A DNA stretch of 64,000 nucleotides, taken from Unio delphinus (lineage: Eukaryota > Mollusca > Bivalvia > Unionida > Unionidae). The notes beneath the pieces are model-generated. The model saw nothing but the letters and a program-made list of their open reading frames with translations. It was not told the origin of the DNA and made no database searches. The stretch is taken from positions 2,134,501 to 2,198,500 of the forward strand of contig JAQISU010000246.1 in assembly GCA_029339505.1 (NCBI GenBank). The letters are read 5' to 3'. This document shows positions 21,432-33,415 of this stretch, one piece after another. The position numbers and the translations under genes are program-made. Position 1 is the first letter of the stretch, and every line of letters begins with the position of its first letter.

Positions 21432-21450
21432 AGCATCAGCAACAACGGAA
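21178..21450 (+). pseudogene. Coiled-coil arm protein remnant, cut by the LINE (element B)
   Basis: The ATG at 21178 starts MCSRPAKQNKAYVTLHRIRH, the counterpart of element C 57633-57992. A TAA occurs after ELFREEI near 21328. The Gln/Arg-rich end has expanded into a pure (GA)n tract (about 21378-21428), and homology ends near 21447 where LINE sequence starts, removing its stem-loop 3' end. Confidence 0.8.
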
Positions 21451-21528
21451 ACTAGACAAAGCGGATTGGAAAATATTTCAGAAATCCCTAAATAATTATA
21501 AAATAACTGACCTAAAAGATGACAATAT

Positions 21529-21615
<87 letters not shown>
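21378..21615. repeat. (GA)n and (AT)n microsatellites
   Basis: (GA)n occupies about 21378-21428 and (AT)n about 21531-21613. The AT tract lies within LINE coding sequence just after its 5' truncation point. Confidence 0.95.
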
Positions 21616-21616
<1 letters not shown>

Positions 21617-22403
21617 ACGTTATAGAAGCAATAAATACAGCAGCTTCAATCAGCATACCCAAATCAGGAAAAGGAAACAATATCACCACAAAAAAACCAA
21701 GTCCCTGATGGAATGAGGACTGCACTGCTAGAATTAAGGAAAAGAAAAACGCACTCAATAAATTGAATCACACCAAACTTGCATCAGATTATAAACGGTA
21801 TAAAGCACTTGAAAAACTAGCCAAAAACAACTATTAAAAAAGCAAAAGAAACATCATGGAGAGAATACAGCTCCACTAAAGAAATAAAACAATGTAACGC
21901 TAAACAAGTCTGGAGCAAAATAAAAGCCATGCAAGGCAAATCAAACATTAATACACCTAATATAAAAAACACAACAACACATAAAGAAAAAGCTGAAATT
22001 ATCGCCGATTACTTTGCCGGGATAAGTAAAAATAGTAATCACACCACCCAATTTCAAAACTATAGGGAAATAATAGAAAACAAACACCCTGAATGCTTTA
22101 AAGACCACCACAAAAAACCTTCACCTTTGAATGTAGCATTCACTCATACAGAATGGAAATTAGCTATTAAAAATAAAAAAATCAACATCGCCAGGAGAAG
22201 ATAATTTAGGCTACGAAATTTACAAAAATATCCCACATAACATTGAAACAATAATATTAGACATGATTAATCAATCGTGGACAACTGGAAACATCCCTAG
22301 AAAATAGAAAGAAGCTACAGTTATCCCCATACCAAAAATAGGAAAGGACCCCACAGAATTAACATCATATCGCCCAATTTCATTAACCGATACAATTTGC
22401 AAG

Positions 22404-22961
22404 GTGACCGAAACAATGATTAATAATAGACTTAAGCATTACCTTGAAAGCAACAACCATATATCAAAAAATCAAAGTGGATTTAGAAACAACAGATCCA
22501 CTATAGATCAATTGATAAGATTAGAATCAAATATTAAACTAGCTTTTAACAATAAGCGTAAATGTGATCGCCACCTTATAGCGATATTTTTAGATCTAGG
22601 AAAAGCTTTTGATTTCGTCTGGACCAATGGACTAATAGCTAAATTAAACCACTATGGTATCAATGGAAACATGTTCAATTGGATCAAAAGCTTTCTTACT
22701 AACAGACATATTAGCGCCAGGAAAGAAGATCAATTATCAGAAGAATACACACTAGAAAACGGAACACCCCAAGGAAGTGTCTTAAGCCTCACCCTCTTTA
22801 ACATTATGATAATCGACCTTGGAAATGTAGCTAAGAAAACAACAATAGACATATCCCAATTTGCAGACGATAGTGGAATTTGGAAAGCGGGAAACCCGAG
22901 AAGCCAAATAGTAATAGCAGAACTAAAATTAACCTTAAATAACATCAGCAAAATGGGCTGA
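22404..22961 (+). pseudogene. LINE reverse transcriptase core (copy 1)
   Basis: This is the longest open piece of the RT domain. It contains RNRSTIDQLIRLE, the motif A region FLDLGKAFDF, PQGSVLS (motif B) and QFADDSG (motif C, FADD). Frames upstream and downstream are offset or stopped, so the protein is not expressed whole. Confidence 0.85.
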
Positions 22962-23552
22962 TAAAATGGGGCTTTAAGCTATCAAAAGGAAAAACTACAG
23001 GGATTATATTCACACCACTTCATAGACACCCGATACAACCACCATTATTATACATACAAGGAGAATTAATCAAATTTGAAAAAACAGCAAAATTCCTTGG
23101 TATGTACTATGATCAACACCTTACATGGAATCATCACATCACGAATTTATACTAAAATGTAACAGAGATCTAAACTTGTTGAAAAATCTCAAAGATTTTC
23201 AATGGGGAGCTAACCAAAATACCCTAACAACGCTTTACAGATCTCTAATTAGATCAAAAATTGACCACGGATGCCAAGTATATGCCTCTGCTAAAGCCAC
23301 ACTGCTAAAACGCTTGGATAAAGTACAAACCCAAGCGCTACGCATCTGCACAGGCACTCTAAAAAATACATCAAAGGAAGATTTATTAATACTTACAGGA
23401 GAAATGCCATTAGCACTAAGAAGATAAGAACTATTACTCCGATATGCAGCCAGAATATCACCACACAATACAGAACACCCTACAAGAGCAATCATAACAA
23501 ATGTGATAAAATTTTTAGCAAGAAATTAGTACCCAACCCACCATCCGGAAAA

Positions 23553-24338
23553 TTGATCCACATACTATGTGAAGAATTACAGATAGGAAACCTAGAAGCA
23601 AAACAAATTCGTTATCCCGATCCCACCCCTTGGAAAATCAAACAGCCCAACGTCAATACCATAGTAACATCATTCGGATCCAAAGAAGTCAATCCCCTTG
23701 AAATCAGATCCCGGATATTGACGTTATTAGAAACTACATACAAAGACTATGTCAAAATATACACAGATGGATCAAAAACACAACATCCAGATAGAACAGC
23801 CGCAGCCTTATCCATTCCGGAATATCAAATACAACTAGGAAATAGACTACCAAACCAATCTTCTATTTACACAGCCGAATTTTGGGCAAAATCTGAAGCT
23901 CTCAAATTTATACAGAAAGAACAATACAAAAATACACTGATAATAAGCGATTCTCTAAGTGTATTAAGGACTTTAGAATCACAACATTCAAATGGAAGAG
24001 AAAACCTTCTTAAAGACGTGCTTCTTTTAATACACAACATGACCAACCTTAATCAGAACATTGAATTTTTATGGATCCCATCTCATATCAACATTGCCGG
24101 AAATGAACAAGCAGACCAAGCAGCAAAACACAAACTCACAGATTCTAAAATTTCAAACATCGACTACAGCGTCCCCGAACTTGACAGTATTATATCAAAA
24201 CAGATAAATAACAAATGGAAAAGAGAATGGAATTTATGCCCTAGGGGGCGCACACTTCATTTAATCCAAAAAATTGTAACACCTACGAGAACGAGAAACC
24301 TAGATACAACCGCAAACACCGGGATATTTTTTCAATAG
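23553..24338 (+). pseudogene. LINE RNase H domain (copy 1)
   Basis: This is an open 261-codon segment. The RNase H active-site Asp, Glu, Asp and His regions are in YTDGSK, TAEFWA, ISDSLS and NEQADQAA. The frame ends shortly after, with the C-terminal zinc or tail region missing. Confidence 0.85.
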
Positions 24339-24589
24339 AACAACCATTGACACCTATTTAAACAAACTACAAAAATCAATCAGCAACCAAATGAGGAACG
24401 ACCGAATTACTAAAGATGAATTTATTAGCAGATATATGCAGCAAATACAGGACTACATAGCATCACACCAGGGAGAGAGCTCAACCCATCACAAATAAAT
24501 CAACAACAAAAATATTAACAACAGCATAAACAATGGATACTGGAAATAAAAATAATGCTTCGTTTAACAAAACAAAAAAAGGCCCCAGA

Positions 24590-25390
24590 CAAGTTACTTA
24601 TATGGCAATGGAATTGCAGAGGGCTAAATAAAAACCATGGAGAACTAATCGCAGCAATCCACGGAACCATCACCAAGCCCAAGATCATATGTCTTCAAGA
24701 AACTCTACTTAAGGAAACTAGTTACAAACATTCCTAAAATAACAGGCTATCAAACTACATTCTTAAAACACAGAAGTACCGGCAAAAAAGGAGGAGGCCT
24801 AGCCATATATGTACATGACACCATCACAGACGCAGCAGAGGAAGTTATTAATGTGAACTCAACAGAAACACCAGTTGAATTTCAAAAAATTGTTTTCACA
24901 GTAGCAACCAAAACAATACATCTGTACAACATATATAATCCAGGACAAAACAGCCAAAACAACAACCAACTTTTTCAACAAATATTCAAGAAAAGGGGCA
25001 CAAACACTATTATCTGCGGCGACTTTTATGCACATCACACAGAATGGGGTAGTGACCGCACAGATACGAGAGGGAAAAAACATCTTAAAATACATAACAG
25101 AGGAACAACTAGAACTTTTGAACAACGGAACCCCCACACGTATAGACCACAGCCAAGGCAAACTCTCTACCATTGACCTCACCATTGCGACGCCTAGCCT
25201 GGCTGTAATTACCCAATGGGAAGTGATGCAACATTCTACATTAGACAGCGATCACTTCCCCCTATGTACCACCATATACGTCTCGTGCCCAACGGAGCAA
25301 CAAAAAACACAACAAAGATGGAAACTCAAAAATGCAAACTGGAACAGCTTTAAATACCAACTTAAATTAGTAAACCTTGCAGAAATCTAA
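24590..25390 (+). pseudogene. LINE endonuclease domain (copy 2)
   Basis: The endonuclease/exonuclease/phosphatase fold shows as WQWNCRGLNKN, CLQET, GGGLAIYVHD, IYNPGQNSQ, ICGDFYAHHT and STIDLTIATP / DSDHFPL. A stop follows near 24736 and a one-base shift occurs near 25080, so it is inactive. Confidence 0.8.
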
Positions 25391-27076
25391 GATGAGGATA
25401 CAAATAAATATTATGACAATCTCATACAAATTATAAACGAAGAGGCAAATATGAGTATACCCAAAACAACAGGTTTCCATTATAAACAGCCTGCAATCCC
25501 CTGGTGGACAGAAAATTGCAGAATTGCCATTCAGAAGAAAAATACAGCCTTAAATCGCTTTAAACACACAAAAACCGCCTCTGACTTTCTTATATACAAA
25601 CAAACAGAAATCAACACTAGGACGGTAATAAATGAGGCAAAAATGGACTTATGGAGAAGATAACTGCACAACGCTCAATCATAAAACAAATACTAAAGAA
25701 ATTTGGAATAAAATAAAAGCCATGAAAAGCACTACACCCACAACAGCGCCGAAAATCCAGGGAACAAAAAACAACATGGAAGTTGCAGAGAAGTTAGCCC
25801 AGCACTTCGCTAACTCCAGCAGCGATAACAATCACAAACACGAGTTCTTACAGCAAAAATCAACATTAGAAAAAGAATTTCCCCACATTTTCAAAGATCG
25901 AGACAACAGAGATTCGCCACTGAATGACCCTTTTAATCTGAAAGAATGAAGACAAGCGCACAGCCAAAAAAAAAGTACATCACCAGGAGAGGATAACCTA
26001 GGAAATGAAATATACAAACAATTACCACCCAATATGCAGAGAATTACCTTAGACTTAATAAATCTGATATGGAGAACAGGTCGCATCCCCACACTATGGA
26101 AGCGAGACATAATCATAGCCATCCCAAAACCAGGCAAAGACCCTACTAATGTAACCTCTTACAGACCTATTGCACTAACAAATACAATCTGTAAGGTAAT
26201 GGAAATAATGGTCAACAATAGATTAAAACACCATCTAGAACAAAATCAACTACTAGCTGAAAACCCAAAGTGGATTTAGGAATAAACGATCTACACTTGA
26301 TCAATTAATCCGTCTGGAAGCCAACATCAAATTAGCATTTAATGCCAAAAGGAAAAGAGATAGACACCTAATAGCAATATTTCTAGACCTAGAGAAAGCC
26401 TTCAACCTAGTCTGGATCAATGTCAAAAAGATCTAAACATACTTAAAAACATCAAAGGTACTACATAGGGAGCTGATCAGCAAACTATGCTAATGATCTA
26501 CAAATCTTCAATCCGAGCTAAGATAGACTATGGCTGCCAGATCTATTCCTCAGCCAACAAGAAAAAACACTTAGACAACTAGACAGCATCCAATATAGAG
26601 CACTTAGACTCTGCACCGGTGCATTACCGAACACATCCCTGGAAGAACTACAACTCCTCGCATGTGAACCACCATTACAACTGAGAAGAGAAGAACACAT
26701 ACTTAGATACGCCTGTAGAATCTCAATACATAAGGAGATCAATCCCACCAGAAACATAATAAGCCAATGTCAAACCACCTTTAGCTCAAGACTGGTACCA
26801 CATCCTCCAGCAGCTATCAAAATACACACACTCTGCAAAGAACTCAATCAAATAGAACTCCAAGCAGAACAACTACTTATCAAGGACCCCACACCTTGGA
26901 GAAATAACCAGCCTAACATCAACCTAACAGCACTTCAACTGGTACATAAGCGTGACAACCACAATATCACATTAACACAAGTACAAAACCTTGTCAACAA
27001 CAACTATGATAGATATGTAAAAATCTATACTGACGGCACAAAATCTAAAGAACTACATAGAACGGCTGCAGCGGTA

Positions 27077-27814
27077 GTGCTCCCAGAACATCAGATCATA
27101 TTTACGACAAGACTACCGGATGACTGTTCCATATATACCGCGGAATTCTGGGCCATCAACCGAGCCATAAAATGGATAGTAACACAAAATCAAAAACAGT
27201 ACATCATCATAACAGACTCTCTTAGTGTACTTGAAAGTATTGAGACAGGTAATTCCAAAAAGGAGACAAAACCTGCTGGAGAGGACACTATGCTGACCAT
27301 CAGGGAAGCAGATAAATCACACCAAACCATACACTTCTTGTTGGTGCCATCTCACATCAATTTGCCTGGAAATGAAAAAGCAGACCAAGCAGCAAAAAGC
27401 AGTCTGATAAAAAACCAATTTGAACCCGTACAGTACAACACTCAGGAACTATATAGTCAAGTCAGGGACAGAATTATTAATAAATGGCAACAACAATGGG
27501 AAAACTTCACAAAGGGTAGACATCAATACCAACTACAAAAAGAGGTCACTAGAACCCAACGTTTATCAAAAAGCCTGGCAGCCATTGATATTAAAATCAT
27601 CAACAGAATCAGAATAGGTAAAACACTACTAAATGGCAGCTTTATGAAACATATAAAAGTACAGGACTCACGCCGGATAAATGTCCACCCTGTCCAGAAA
27701 CTGAAACATTGGAGCATGTATTCAACATATGTCATAAATACCATCGATAACGTACCGTCCTCCAACTACAACAAAGAAAACTTGACTCAGTTACATCATT
27801 CCCCCACATTCTAG
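27077..27814 (+). pseudogene. LINE RNase H domain (copy 2)
   Basis: An open 245-codon segment with SIYTAEFWA, ITDSLSVLES, LVPSHINLPGNEKADQAA and a Cys-containing tail. The first Asp (YTDGTKSK) lies upstream in another frame near 27030. A frameshift therefore separates the catalytic residues. Confidence 0.8.
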
Positions 27815-27830
27815 ATAAAAGGTATAACAA

Positions 27831-28575
27831 AAACGTAAATACTACCTATATAAATATACTTAATTACCTAAAATCAATAGACATAAAACACAAAATATAA
27901 ATATTAAAACCATCAAATAAATAAATAAACATAAACATAGCCATAGAGTTAATATTTATGAATCAAGGGGCCAGAGCAGATAACACCTCTAGCTCAAAAT
28001 CAGACCCACGTAACAATGCCTTAAATAAACAGACAAAAAATAAATATTATAACTACCAAATAAACAAATAATTAACAAGGCCATATCGGTTAAAGGGACC
28101 AGAGCGGATAGTAATACTGCAAGCTTATAGAAGCAGAACCACTTAACAAAACCCTAAAATAAATATATAAAATAAAAGAGAAAAGGGGAAAGGAAGGGAA
28201 AAGGGGGGCTAATATAAACATTGTAATGCGAGGAAAAACGGAAGAAAGGAAGAAAAGGGATAAAGGGAAGAAGGAGAAGTGGAAAAAAAGAACATTACAC
28301 TAAGTAATGGCACAAGGTAGGTACAGTAAAACCAGTTAACCGACAAGTGGTAAGATAAATCCAAGTGTGATGAGAACACCGGGATCAAATAGTGATAGCT
28401 CAAGGAAACATAACACCAACCAACCGACAAGAAAAAGTAAAAAGAAAGGGAAAATAAGGATGGAAGAAGGAAAAAGAAAGAAAGAGTGAAGAAGGGAGTA
28501 GGAAGAAAGTGGGAAAGAGAAAAGGGAAAAGAAGAGAAAAGAAGAAGGAAGAAATGAAATAACACCAAACACTTC
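27831..28575. repeat. LINE 3' tail region with duplicated motif and polypurine stretch
   Basis: After the RNase H stop come A-rich sequence and two imperfect copies of a GGGGCCAGAGCAGATA / GGGACCAGAGCGGATA motif (near 27967 and 28096), about 130 bp apart. A purine-rich tract follows (about 28170-28560, AGGGAAAAGGGG-type). No gene is supported; long minus-strand frames here are artefacts of low complexity. Confidence 0.55.
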
Positions 28576-29368
28576 CCACTCCAATTCTAATTTTTTTCCC
28601 CCACTGTTCTCATTTGGTACGCGAACCCTTTTCGAACAATCTCTTTTTTTGTCGAAATCTAACTTGATCAATTTTGACTACCGCTCAAAATTAACAAGCT
28701 AAAATACCTAACAGTGACTACACTCATTTATGTCGCTAAGACATTTTAGCAATTAAATTTGTTAAGGACCTACAACATGAACACTATGTACTAGAAATAT
28801 TTATTGATAGGAAAGATGAAAAATTTTATGACTATATGGATTTGATATAATTGCACAGGTGGCTTACACATTATTGGTATTTTTTCTGTCCATAGTGAAA
28901 CTGGACTAGATTAGAAATAAGTGCGACCCGAGCGTTTCAAGCGTAAACAATGGCAATATCCAGAAGTGTGAAGAAACAGAACTAGGCTAACCTGATTGTC
29001 GACGAAAACATGGCTGATCCATTGGACTTTATCTACTTTTACGTACACGGGTTCTGATTAGATGTTGGAAATCTTGATTTCAAGCTCGGCCTATTCTCAC
29101 ACTGATGTAAAGTACAACTAAACTATTTGGCAATTCACTTATTACACAGATACTTAATACTTCATTTTAGAAGTAATAAGATATCAAACCGATTTGATTC
29201 TGTCTTTAACAACAGTGAAACAATTTGACAAACTAGCTTTCCTAAACCGGGTGCCTTCCTGCTTTGCCGTGACTCGACATGTTACTCTAAGGCGAGACTG
29301 CCATTTAACGCGGGTGCCGGGGAGACTGTGACAACACTGCCTAGTGTAGTCAAAGTTACCTTTAGTCC
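28576..29368. other. Non-coding stretch, nothing recognised
   Basis: AT-rich sequence between the LINE tail and the right-end Polinton remnant. I see no ORF, repeat or transposon terminus that can be supported. Confidence 0.5.
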
Positions 29369-29410
29369 CGACCAATTAAATAGCCCGACCCTCGGGCATT
29401 AATTGGTCGC
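29369..29410. repeat. Compound palindrome upstream of the right-end Polinton gene
   Basis: CGACCAATTAA and TTAATTGGTCG form an 11-bp perfect outer stem. Inside it GCCCGA-CCC-TCGGGC forms a second perfect stem. The pair lies about 35 bp before a TATA (CATATAAAA near 29446) and about 75 bp before the ATG at 29486. Confidence 0.8.
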
Positions 29411-29485
29411 GAAAGCACATAGTTGGGCATGCGACCTTAATTCATATAAAAAAATTAGAACCATTCCACGAAATAACCACAGAAG

Positions 29486-30069
29486 ATGGTGACAGCATCA
29501 ACTGTATTCAACAATTTAAGACACAGCTATTTCTGGATATTAGACGGGGAATATGAAGTGAAAAAACTACATAATAAATGGAAGTTCACGAACAGCTTGG
29601 ACTTTGCAAAAAGACTGAAAATAGCCAGGAGCTCTTAGAAGGAATGCTAGAAGAAAAAGCCAAAATGTTACGAGTCTGCATTAACCCACCCTATTTTAGA
29701 GTGGGGACATTGAAGCAAGTGATAGATATTGTCGAAAACGTAAAGTGCTTTCTGGATAAGATCTTGACAGACTGCCCCCATGTCCAAAATGGTTAGGACC
29801 CGCTCAAGAAAGCTGAAGAACTGATGAGAAAGGTGATGGAAGAAGAGGTGATCAAGATTAAAGATAACTGGAGTAAGGAGAAAATGGAGAGAAAGGACAA
29901 TGAAAACAGAAAAAAGAAAGATGAATTTGAAAGATTAAATAACAATTGGATAAAGATACAAGAGAGGTTTAGAGCTATGGGACATCCTGACTGGATTCCC
30001 GAGGACGAAAAAAAGAAAACGGGAATCATTGGTAAAATCAAAAGCAGGTGGAACAACAGTAGAAAATAA
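29486..30069 (+). pseudogene. Right-arm coiled-coil protein remnant (element B)
   Basis: The ATG at 29486 begins a diverged homologue of element C 59609-60187: FWILDGEYEV corresponds to FGILDAEYEV. A one-base shift and TAG near 29636, and a TAG near 29794, break it into three pieces. The C-terminal FRAMGHPDWIPEDEKKKTGI block is nearly unchanged from C, showing it is the most conserved part of the family. A histone-type stem-loop follows 17 nt after the stop. Confidence 0.85.
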
Positions 30070-30086
30070 AAGAAGAAGTACCCAAA

Positions 30087-30102
30087 GGCCTTTTTCAGGG
30101 CC
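30087..30102 (+). terminator. Histone-type 3' stem-loop (element B)
   Basis: GGCCTTTTTCAGGGCC: a 6-bp stem with one G-T pair and the loop TTTC, preceded by CCCAAA and followed by AATCAT. It is the same class as the five stem-loops of element C. Confidence 0.8.
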
Positions 30103-30335
30103 AATCATATGCCTTGAAAATATATTAGCTTTCTTTGCCTCCATTTTCCACTTGTCGCCATATACAAATACAAATACGAATAATATTTCCCATGTTCAAT
30201 TTTCCTTGTCCCTCGACAGTCGCACCATGTTAAATTTCTCTTGTCCCCAGTGTCCCACGACCTTTTGTCCCCAGAGTGTCCCAAGCTGTTTTTGACTGAT
30301 TTTCCATTGTCCCCAGGGTATCCCATACTATTACT
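30087..30335. repeat. Diverged right terminal repeat of element B
   Basis: Aligns with the element C right repeat from the stem-loop onward (CCCATGTTCAATTTTCC, GTCCCAAGCTGTTTTTGACT, GATTTTCCATTGTCC) and ends CCCATACTATTACT, close to the C terminus CCCCTATTACTACT. The internal GAGGCTATA motifs of C are mostly replaced. No left partner is present. Confidence 0.7.
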
Positions 30336-30740
30336 TGCAACTAAACGTAGCATGTCGCGAATAAATATATTGAATATTTCGAAGTTTTAAAAGCAAAATA
30401 TGTCTGACCAGTGGAATAGAAAAAATGCCAATATATCTAAAAGTAAATATTCTTTTGAGTGTAAATTCAAACAAAGTTCCTCTTAGCAAACAAGAACCTA
30501 AAGTTCTATTTGAAGTGATGGTAAGTGAACAAATACGAACCTAAAAGTGTATATAAAAAGTTGGTAAATAAGTGAATGCATCAGATAATTAACTTTATGG
30601 GGAGCATAAGGTTCAGTTTGTAAATATAGGAATCAAATTCATGATTAGAACTGGAAGAAATAACTGTGATATTTGCTAAGAAGTGCAACAAAGACAAGAT
30701 ATAAATTTATTAGCCATCTATCTTAAATTGATTTGCACAC
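30336..30740. other. AT-rich intergenic DNA, nothing recognised
   Basis: No ORF, repeat or motif that I can support. Confidence 0.5.
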
Positions 30741-31173
30741 TTATTGTCGTTACCTGTTTTGCCTTGCTTAGTCGTGTAATCATTTATTTCCTATAGTTGA
30801 GTGTTTTTGTTTATGTTGAATATTTGTAGGGTCATATATTGATTCAAACTTTGGCCTATAAAAGCTTACAAAAGGATTCGAATATGCCTAATCTTCTTCT
30901 GCTTGTATACAGTATGCAGTGAAGTGGTGCGTATCAGGGCAAGATAACATTTATCCACTAACTCATGAAAACAACAAGATTAGGAACCGGATTTTTGAAC
31001 CGCTCAAGTGAGTAAACCAGTAAATATATTTTTTTGTTAAAAGCACACACTTTAAAACACCCTCCTTTCAGTGCAGCGTCGTGAAAAACGAGTCTCTTGT
31101 TCAAATGTATGGTGATCAACCACAGCATTACAGGTAAGCGAAAAGTAATACAGTACATATAAAAACAACAGTT
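30741..31173 (+). repeat. Direct repeat copy 1 (433 bp)
   Basis: Near-identical to 33416-33772 in the same orientation. This copy has about 80 extra bases (from GGCCTATAAAAGC to GTGAAGTGGTG) missing from copy 2. Contains a TATA-like CTATAAAAGC in the extra part and a donor-like ACAGGTAAGC at its end. It could be a repeat family with LTR-like layout, or a segmental duplication. Confidence 0.85.
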
Positions 31174-32020
31174 TATTTTCACGGTTATGTCCTTGACTCG
31201 TAATTGTGCTACCTCGTTGTAAATCTTCATATTTTTTGTTAAGTCGCTATCTGATATTATTCCATCGCTAAATCCTGATGATATCAAGAAAGATAATTTA
31301 TAGTATGCATGCTAGTGTAAGTATATACACTTTATTGTATACTTATAGAGTTTGGTATTTGTTCACGTAGATATTTCTTTCGATGGTATTAAGAATGGCA
31401 GCTATTTTTGCTGCAGCTGAATCACAAATTGTTACAAAGGCTGGCGATGTCATTCTTATTGTTGATAGCAATAAGCCGGTTACAACGATATTTTTCAGTT
31501 TGTTTTCTGTCTCACATACTTGATTGTATCTGTAATCTTAACGTCGATTGGGGAGCTCATTATTGTTGAAGTAGGTGGTAGTTTAGCGAGTAATTCATAC
31601 AGGATCTGTATCATACAATTCGTCTTTATTACGTTATGCTAATCTGATTCCATTTTTTTTGTTCTACTTCATATTTAAATATTGTAAAATTGCTATCCTC
31701 CTTTCACATAATCTGTCTCATCACCAAGTTCTTTTACCGGGATTATCTCTTCTCGCTCCACTAGTGTGATCAAAGCACATCAAGAATTTCCCACAGTTTA
31801 ATCAACATCACTGTGTTATATTGTATTTATGCTTCCGGGATTGAGCTTATAGACATAATTCTATTGTCATAGCTAAGTTCGTTATTTAGTAACGTCTTTA
31901 GAAGTAGGCTGTTCTTACTACGTTAGTTGGACCTGCTCTCGTGTGGTGGCAATACGAAAACAAAATATTGCCCCACAGCATCCAGACGTCTTCTGAGTCA
32001 TAGATAACAATGGAACACTC
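31174..32020. other. Intergenic DNA, nothing recognised
   Basis: Short minus-strand frames only; no homology, codon pattern or repeat that I can support. Confidence 0.45.
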
Positions 32021-32021
32021 C

Positions 32022-32321
32022 GCTGGCCTATTGCTTAGAGTCGCATGCGGGAGGTTGCGGGTTTAAACCCCGGCTGAATAATGCCAAAGACTTGCTTGGC
32101 TCTCAGCACTGAACTGTTAGTGCTGTGACTGGTTGGCCTAGTTTCAGGATAATATGACTGGATGGACTGGGTTGGACATTATACTACGTCTGCTGCATGA
32201 TGCATCATTGGTAGGCATCACTACAAACTTTCAGACATCGTAGCGATATGTTAAACCTACGCTAAAAATCAGAATCACACACACACACACACACAGACAC
32301 ACACACACACACACACACACA
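32022..32321 (+). repeat. tRNA-derived SINE with (CA)n tail
   Basis: A tRNA-like head (GGCCTATTGCTTAGAGTCGC as box A, GCGGGTTTAAACCCCGGC containing box B at about 32060-32075) is followed by a non-tRNA body ending GTTAAACCTACGC and then a CA microsatellite. It lacks a closable acceptor stem and CCA context, so it is a SINE rather than a tRNA gene. Confidence 0.7.
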
Positions 32322-32819
32322 GTTAACAATAAGAGTCTTCATTTAGCAGACTATAAATGATGAGTAGTTATACAATATTTGGTATCGTCATTGACGTTGA
32401 TATTAAGCCTAGTGCAGAGTCAACAGTGTCTGCCGCAAAACGCAAAAGACAAACACTAAAATCTGGCGAAACTATTACAAGACAATTTAATGTTAGCAAG
32501 AAAACTTAAAAATGTAATTCCCCCCACCCCCCAACAAATAAGAAACTTGCAGCTAATAAAATATGTAGGGGCGAAAGTTCTGCTGACAGAGGATACCAAC
32601 ATTAATGTATCTCAAGGGCGCGTTCTGTCTACTGGACGAAACGCCAATCAGTTGTGTTCTGGGCCGGATGTGTTTCCGCTATCTGGCGGAACTATACAGA
32701 CGATACTAATATCGGGAGCATACAAATTACAAACTGTGCTGCTGAATCTAAAGCGATAAATAAGAAGTATATTGATGATAAACTTGTGTGCAAATTTAGT
32801 GCCTCGCTGAAAATACAAG

Positions 32820-32848
32820 TCACACACACACACACACACACACACACA
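32820..32848. repeat. (CA)n microsatellite
   Basis: Pure CACA tract; flanking short ORFs are artefacts of it. Confidence 0.95.
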
Positions 32849-33207
32849 TTTTTCGCTGTTGGGGTTTCATCAGGTTTTATAACTTTTATTATTACGTAAA
32901 ATCTTTTTGCATCAGCAAAGAGTTCGTTAGTACTGCAATGAAAATAGAGGTGAAGGTAACAGGTTATAGAAGTGAGATAAATACGAAAATACTTTAAGCA
33001 ATTATCAGCACCAAAAGTGTCTAACGCAGAAGATTGAACGCAACACAAACAAGGACCACGACTATCGGTTAGCGCAAAATCTAAAGCACCAAAGAAAACT
33101 GCGGCAAAAGGGTTGGAAGAAGATTGTACAGAGAGCCATGACGATTATAGCAACCTCTTTTGTATTAAACAATCAATGGAGGTTTAGTATCTTACTGTCA
33201 AGTAGTA

Positions 33208-33209
<2 letters not shown>

Positions 33210-33260
<51 letters not shown>

Positions 33261-33330
33261 TACATACATACATACATACATACATACATACATAAATACA
33301 TACATACATACATACATACATACATACATT
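33210..33330. repeat. Compound (CA)n(TACA)n microsatellite
   Basis: About 45 bp of CA followed by about 70 bp of TACA with one AATACA interruption. Confidence 0.95.
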
Positions 33331-33415
33331 ATTTCGGAAACTACCGAAGGTATATGGTTTCGAGATATTTAACGAGACTAGAATTTTAGAGACGGAAAGA
33401 TCCAAATTAAATACA

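Larger units (their letters stand above)
21447..24500 (+). mobile_element. I-group LINE copy 1, 5'-truncated and decayed
   Basis: Sequence begins within a non-LTR retrotransposon ORF2 downstream of the endonuclease, then continues through reverse transcriptase (22404-22961, broken by stops near 22203 and 22305) and RNase H (23553-24338). RT motifs include FLDLGKAFDFVW, NGTPQGSVLS and ISQFADDSG; RNase H motifs include IYTDGSKT, SIYTAEFWA, IISDSLSVL and WIPSHINIAGNEQADQAA. RNase H after RT is typical of the I/Nimb-type clades. It ends in an A-rich stretch near 24480-24530 next to LINE copy 2. Confidence 0.85.
24534..27830 (+). mobile_element. I-group LINE copy 2 with internal deletion of the RT core
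   Basis: This second, related LINE lies immediately downstream in the same orientation. It retains the apurinic-type endonuclease at its 5' end (IWQWNCRGLNKN, ICLQETLLKE, ICGDFYAHHTEWGS) in two frames between about 24590 and 25390, then linker (25451-25950), the start of RT (26034-26420), and RNase H (27077-27814). Between about 26420 and 26425 the sequence jumps from motif A (LDLEKAFNLVW) to the region after motif C, so the catalytic RT core is deleted. Multiple stops are present. Confidence 0.85.
6923..30335. mobile_element. Element B: truncated, decayed Polinton, close relative of element C
   Basis: Collinear homology with element C runs from the integrase (C 52046 onward) through membrane protein, penton, pVI-like protein, capsid, zinc protein, protease and a coiled-coil gene. 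After a large LINE insertion it resumes as the last coiled-coil gene and a right terminal repeat. Everything left of the integrase (polymerase, ATPase, core proteins) is gone, and homology starts abruptly at 6923 inside the integrase. All genes carry stops, frameshifts or insertions. The right end (about 30087-30335) matches the element C terminal repeat but is diverged. The right-end gene has a different promoter, so it may come from another copy. Confidence 0.8.

Noticed and set aside
28209..28671. Minus-strand Leu/Phe/Ser-rich ORFs
   Set aside because: Low-complexity translation of a polypurine tract.
32022..32080. Possible tRNA gene
   Set aside because: Has box A/B-like sequence but no complete cloverleaf, and is followed by a SINE body and microsatellite.
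33138..33405. ORFs with Thr-His or Cys-Val-Met-Tyr repeats
   Set aside because: Translations of CA/TACA microsatellites; the same applies at 36735-37011 and 61165-61455.
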